8,469 nt of DNA, taken from Bacteroidota bacterium. GTDB taxonomy: Bacteria > Bacteroidota > Ignavibacteria > UBA10030. Each line of letters opens with the position of its first letter. Within the stretch, counting starts at the first letter, position 1. The position numbers were made by a program, and so were the translations under genes. Positions 5,977-8,469 of the stretch are shown here, piece by piece. The notes beneath the pieces are model-generated. The model saw only the letters and a list, made by a program, of their open reading frames with translations, did no database searches and had not been told where the DNA came from. Where the stretch lies: positions 18,077 through 26,545 of the forward strand of contig DMMN01000111.1 in NCBI GenBank assembly GCA_003453835.1, in the 5' to 3' direction.

Positions 5977-7452
5977 ATGAAACTTCTTCAGATCGCGCTT
6001 TTGGTTGCCATGTTCTCAAGGCCCTTGCTAAGTCAAGGAAAGATCTCGTACGATGACTACTTCACGGGCGACGCAATGCGAATCGATTTGTATATTGTCG
6101 CAGACGCGAAGGAAGAGATCATCACCTTGGATCGCGTCCACAGAGAAGGCCGCTGGCCGGGAAACCCGGAGAATCTGATTGAGCCCCTCAACTATGGTCG
6201 ATACGGAATAAAAGTGTACGATATAGCTTCAAACGTTCTGATCTGCTCTCACGGATTCGATGCCATGGTCGGCGAGTACAGGACAACAACGCCCGCACTG
6301 AATGGAACGAAACGCACATTCGAGCGCTCCGTCCGCATCCCTTTCGCAAAGCGCCCGATCCTTCTTGTGATTGAGGAGCGGGATAAGCAGAACGTTCTTC
6401 GCCCTCTGCACTCCGTCACGGTAGATCCTGCCGGCGTAAGTGTCGTGAAGGAAACCGTGATCTCGGAGGGCACCGTCGTCGAAGTGCTGAAGAGTGGAGA
6501 GTCGCGAAGAAAAGTGGATTTGGCGTTTCTTAGCGAGGGGTACACGAGAGGCGATAGCGCAAAGTTCATAGCGGACGTCCATCGGTTTACCGACCTTCTC
6601 TTTGGCGTCGAGCCGTACAAGAGTCGAAAGGGATCATTCAACGTCGTCGGCGTGTTTCATCCGTCCGCTGAGGATGGAATGGATGAGCCGCGTCAGGGCG
6701 TGTTCAAAAAGACGCTCTTCAATTCTTCTTTCAACACGTTCGGTGTGGACCGGTATCTTCTAACCGAAGAAAACAAGCTTCTCCGTGAAATCGCTGCTCA
6801 GGTTCCTTATGACGCTCTCGTGATTCTCGTCAACAGCAAGCGGTACGGTGGGGGTGGAATCTATCATGACTACTGCATTTCGACCGTCGACAATACGCTC
6901 AGCGGCAAGGTGTTCGTCCACGAATTCGGTCATTCGTTTGCCGGGTTGGGAGACGAGTACTATACCTCTGATGTGGCCTACAATGATCTCTATCCCAAGG
7001 GTGTGGAGCCGCTAGAGCCGAACATCACGGCCCTGCTTGACACAGCCCGCATCAAGTGGGGGGCGTTGCTCTCGCCGGGGATTGACGTTCCAACGAACCA
7101 TGGGAAAGGGCAACTTGATTCCCTGCAAGAGGAACGACGGAAGAACGGCGGAGAGATGAGAAAGGTAACTGAATCCGCCAGGCGCACGAAGGCGTCTGAT
7201 TCCGATCTCAAAGCTATCGGGCACAAGTACCGGGAGAAGGAAAAAGAAATCGATCGCCGCATCGAGGCGGTTCGTGCACGCTACGCACACGTGAAAGGTA
7301 AAGTAGGTGTGTTCGAAGGCGCAGGCTATTCTTCAAAGGGTCTCTACAGGCCGATGGTCGAATGTCTGATGTTCTCTAACTCGGGCGAAGAGTTCTGTCG
7401 CGTGTGCCGAAACGCCATCGAAACGATGATCGATCTTCATTGCGGCAAATGA
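5977..7452 (+). CDS. Exported M64 (IgA-peptidase-like) zinc metallopeptidase
   Basis: A 491-residue secreted or periplasmic peptidase of family M64, whose founding member from Clostridium ramosum cleaves immunoglobulin A; other members have unknown substrates. A signal peptide (1-19, hydrophobic core IALLVAMF, cleavage likely after LLS before Gln20) leads into an M64 N-terminal beta domain (about 20-140). The catalytic domain starts near VDLAFLSEGYT. It contains ILVNSKRYGGGGI and the zinc site HEFGH at 315-319, with Glu316 as the catalytic base, followed by GLGDEYY (323-329), which likely supplies the third ligand. The family C-terminal block is present: VFEGAGYSSKGLYRP, then Cys residues in ECLMFSN and EFCRVC. 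Between these lies a charged, Lys/Glu/Arg-rich stretch (about 379-442) that looks helical or coiled-coil and seems to be an insertion. IgA itself is not implied as substrate. The BNR/VPS10-like gene follows after 56 bases. Confidence 0.9.
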   Translation: MKLLQIALLVAMFSRPLLSQGKISYDDYFTGDAMRIDLYIVADAKEEIITLDRVHREGRWPGNPENLIEPLNYGRYGIKVYDIASNVLICSHGFDAMVGEYRTTTPALNGTKRTFERSVRIPFAKRPILLVIEERDKQNVLRPLHSVTVDPAGVSVVKETVISEGTVVEVLKSGESRRKVDLAFLSEGYTRGDSAKFIADVHRFTDLLFGVEPYKSRKGSFNVVGVFHPSAEDGMDEPRQGVFKKTLFNSSFNTFGVDRYLLTEENKLLREIAAQVPYDALVILVNSKRYGGGGIYHDYCISTVDNTLSGKVFVHEFGHSFAGLGDEYYTSDVAYNDLYPKGVEPLEPNITALLDTARIKWGALLSPGIDVPTNHGKGQLDSLQEERRKNGGEMRKVTESARRTKASDSDLKAIGHKYREKEKEIDRRIEAVRARYAHVKGKVGVFEGAGYSSKGLYRPMVECLMFSNSGEEFCRVCRNAIETMIDLHCGK

Positions 7453-7496
7453 ACGAGAGCCGATACGTTCCCATCTCTCTATGTGATAACCATAAG

Positions 7497-7502
7497 AAGG
7501 AG
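7497..7502 (+). promoter_or_regulatory. Ribosome binding site of the BNR-repeat gene
   Basis: AAGGAG, six bases before the ATG at 7509, is the strongest Shine-Dalgarno sequence in the window. It fixes the start in front of a clear signal peptide. Confidence 0.8.
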
Positions 7503-7508
7503 TCCTTC

Positions 7509-8469
7509 ATGAACTATTCACACGCAGTGCGAAAAGCTGTGGCAATCCCGTTGCTCATCTTCGTCTTCTTTTCATTCGCTGTCGCCATTCAATCGAAGAA
7601 AGCCGTTCGCGTCCAGGCGACCGATGCGACGCTGCGGGTCAAGGGCTTTGAACAGCATCAGGAGATGAAAAAGAAGTCGCCCTTCAAAGAACTGAAGTGG
7701 CAGTTTGCCGGACCAACGAACGTAGGAGGACGCTGTATCGACGTAGACGTGGTGATGCCAAAGGGGAAGAGCTACACAATGTACGTCGCCGCAGCGACCG
7801 GCGGTTTGTGGAAGACAGAGAACGAAGGAACCACGTGGGAACCCGTGTTTGAACAAGGTGTATCCACGTCCATTGGCGATGTGACGATCGCACCGTCTGA
7901 TCCGAACATTGTTTGGATCGGAACGGGCGAAGCGAATATCTTCCGAAGTTCTCACGCAGGCGGCGGAGTCTACAAGTCGATCGACGGAGGAAAGACGTGG
8001 CAGCATATGGGCCTTCCTGACACCTATACGATCCCGCGAATCGTCATCCATCCGAAGGATGCCGATATCGTCTATGTGGCCGCCTCAGGCCATGAGTGGA
8101 CGGCCAACGTGGAACGCGGCGTCTACAAAACCCTCGATGGCGGCAAGACGTGGCAGAAGGTCCTCTTCATCAGTAACGAGACCGGCGCCATAGACCTTGT
8201 TATGGATCCGAAGGACAACGAGACGCTTTATGCCGCTACGTGGCAACGAACCAGGCTTAAATGGAACGATCCCCGGAACAAGCCCGACTATACGGGGAGC
8301 GGGATTCACAAAACGACGGACGGTGGCAGAACGTGGAAACAGATTAACGAGGGATTACCCGCCGCAAAGTTCCGCGGGCGAATCGGGATCGATCTTTCGC
8401 GCTCGAATCCGAATGTGCTCTACGCGCTCGCTGATAACTATGAGACTTCCCCCGCGGACAGCGGGCGGA
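7509..8469 (+). CDS. Exported BNR/Asp-box VPS10-like propeller protein, 3' end cut off
   Basis: The frame stays open to the window edge, giving the first 320 residues. An N-terminal signal sequence (basic MNYSHAVRK, core AIPLLIFVFFSFAVA, cleavage near residue 27) indicates export. The rest is a beta-propeller of the BNR/sortilin-like type. Asp-box motifs S/T-x-D-x-G-x-x-W occur at 157-164 (SIDGGKTW), 208-215 (TLDGGKTW) and 269-276 (TTDGGRTW), with a degenerate copy at 103-110 (TENEGTTW), one per blade at spacings of about 50-60 residues. The opening GPTNVGGRCIDV and the phrases WIGTGEAN and YAATWQR are typical of large proteins of about 1000 residues labelled glycosyl hydrolase or VPS10-domain protein in Bacteroidota, Ignavibacteria and Gemmatimonadota. 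No glycosidase activity can be inferred from the propeller; binding of protein or glycan is as likely. Partnership with the upstream M64 peptidase is possible but unproven. Confidence 0.88.
   Translation, partial: MNYSHAVRKAVAIPLLIFVFFSFAVAIQSKKAVRVQATDATLRVKGFEQHQEMKKKSPFKELKWQFAGPTNVGGRCIDVDVVMPKGKSYTMYVAAATGGLWKTENEGTTWEPVFEQGVSTSIGDVTIAPSDPNIVWIGTGEANIFRSSHAGGGVYKSIDGGKTWQHMGLPDTYTIPRIVIHPKDADIVYVAASGHEWTANVERGVYKTLDGGKTWQKVLFISNETGAIDLVMDPKDNETLYAATWQRTRLKWNDPRNKPDYTGSGIHKTTDGGRTWKQINEGLPAAKFRGRIGIDLSRSNPNVLYALADNYETSPADSGR

Noticed and set aside
1..8469. Mobile element, CRISPR, toxin-antitoxin or defence system
   Set aside because: No transposase, integrase, Cas, restriction or toxin-like protein, no regularly spaced repeats and no tRNA or attachment site were seen on either strand.

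Overview
The window holds seven protein genes, all on the plus strand, and looks like ordinary bacterial chromosome rather than a mobile or defence region. I see no tRNA, rRNA, CRISPR array, transposase, integrase or phage gene. The organism is probably a free-living bacterium with a proteolytic, amino-acid-using lifestyle. Three genes encode exported proteins: a P1-family peptidase, an M64-family peptidase and a BNR/VPS10-type propeller protein. Such exported proteins, with signal peptides ending in Ser-Gln, are frequent in the Bacteroidota/Ignavibacteria/Chlorobi neighbourhood. That placement is inference, of low to moderate confidence.

Layout. Positions 2-832 are the 3' part of an L-lactate dehydrogenase gene of the Thermus-like type. 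Next come an exported P1 (DmpA/S58-type) N-terminal-nucleophile peptidase (915-2084), a short-chain dehydrogenase/reductase with a non-canonical active site (2099-2890), a monofunctional proline dehydrogenase (2917-3843) and a full-length ribulokinase AraB (3904-5601). The gaps between these five genes are 82, 14, 26 and 60 bases, so they could form one transcription unit. A 375-base stretch without a credible gene follows (5602-5976). Its second half is G-rich and full of inverted repeats, and it is the most structured non-coding part of the window. Beyond it lie an exported M64 (IgA-peptidase-like) zinc peptidase (5977-7452) and the 5' part of a BNR/Asp-box, VPS10-like protein (7509 to the window end).

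How the genes may work together (inference). The P1 and M64 peptidases could act on peptides and proteins outside the cytoplasm. Proline dehydrogenase would oxidise proline released from them, and lactate dehydrogenase would balance NADH against pyruvate. AraB belongs to arabinose/ribulose use, but no araA, araD or sugar transporter is in view. The cluster therefore reads as mixed housekeeping catabolism, not a single known pathway.

I found no convincing new biological system. The best points for a second look are the reductase lacking three of the four classical SDR catalytic residues, the structured intergenic block at about 5740-5930, and a charged helical insert in the M64 peptidase.
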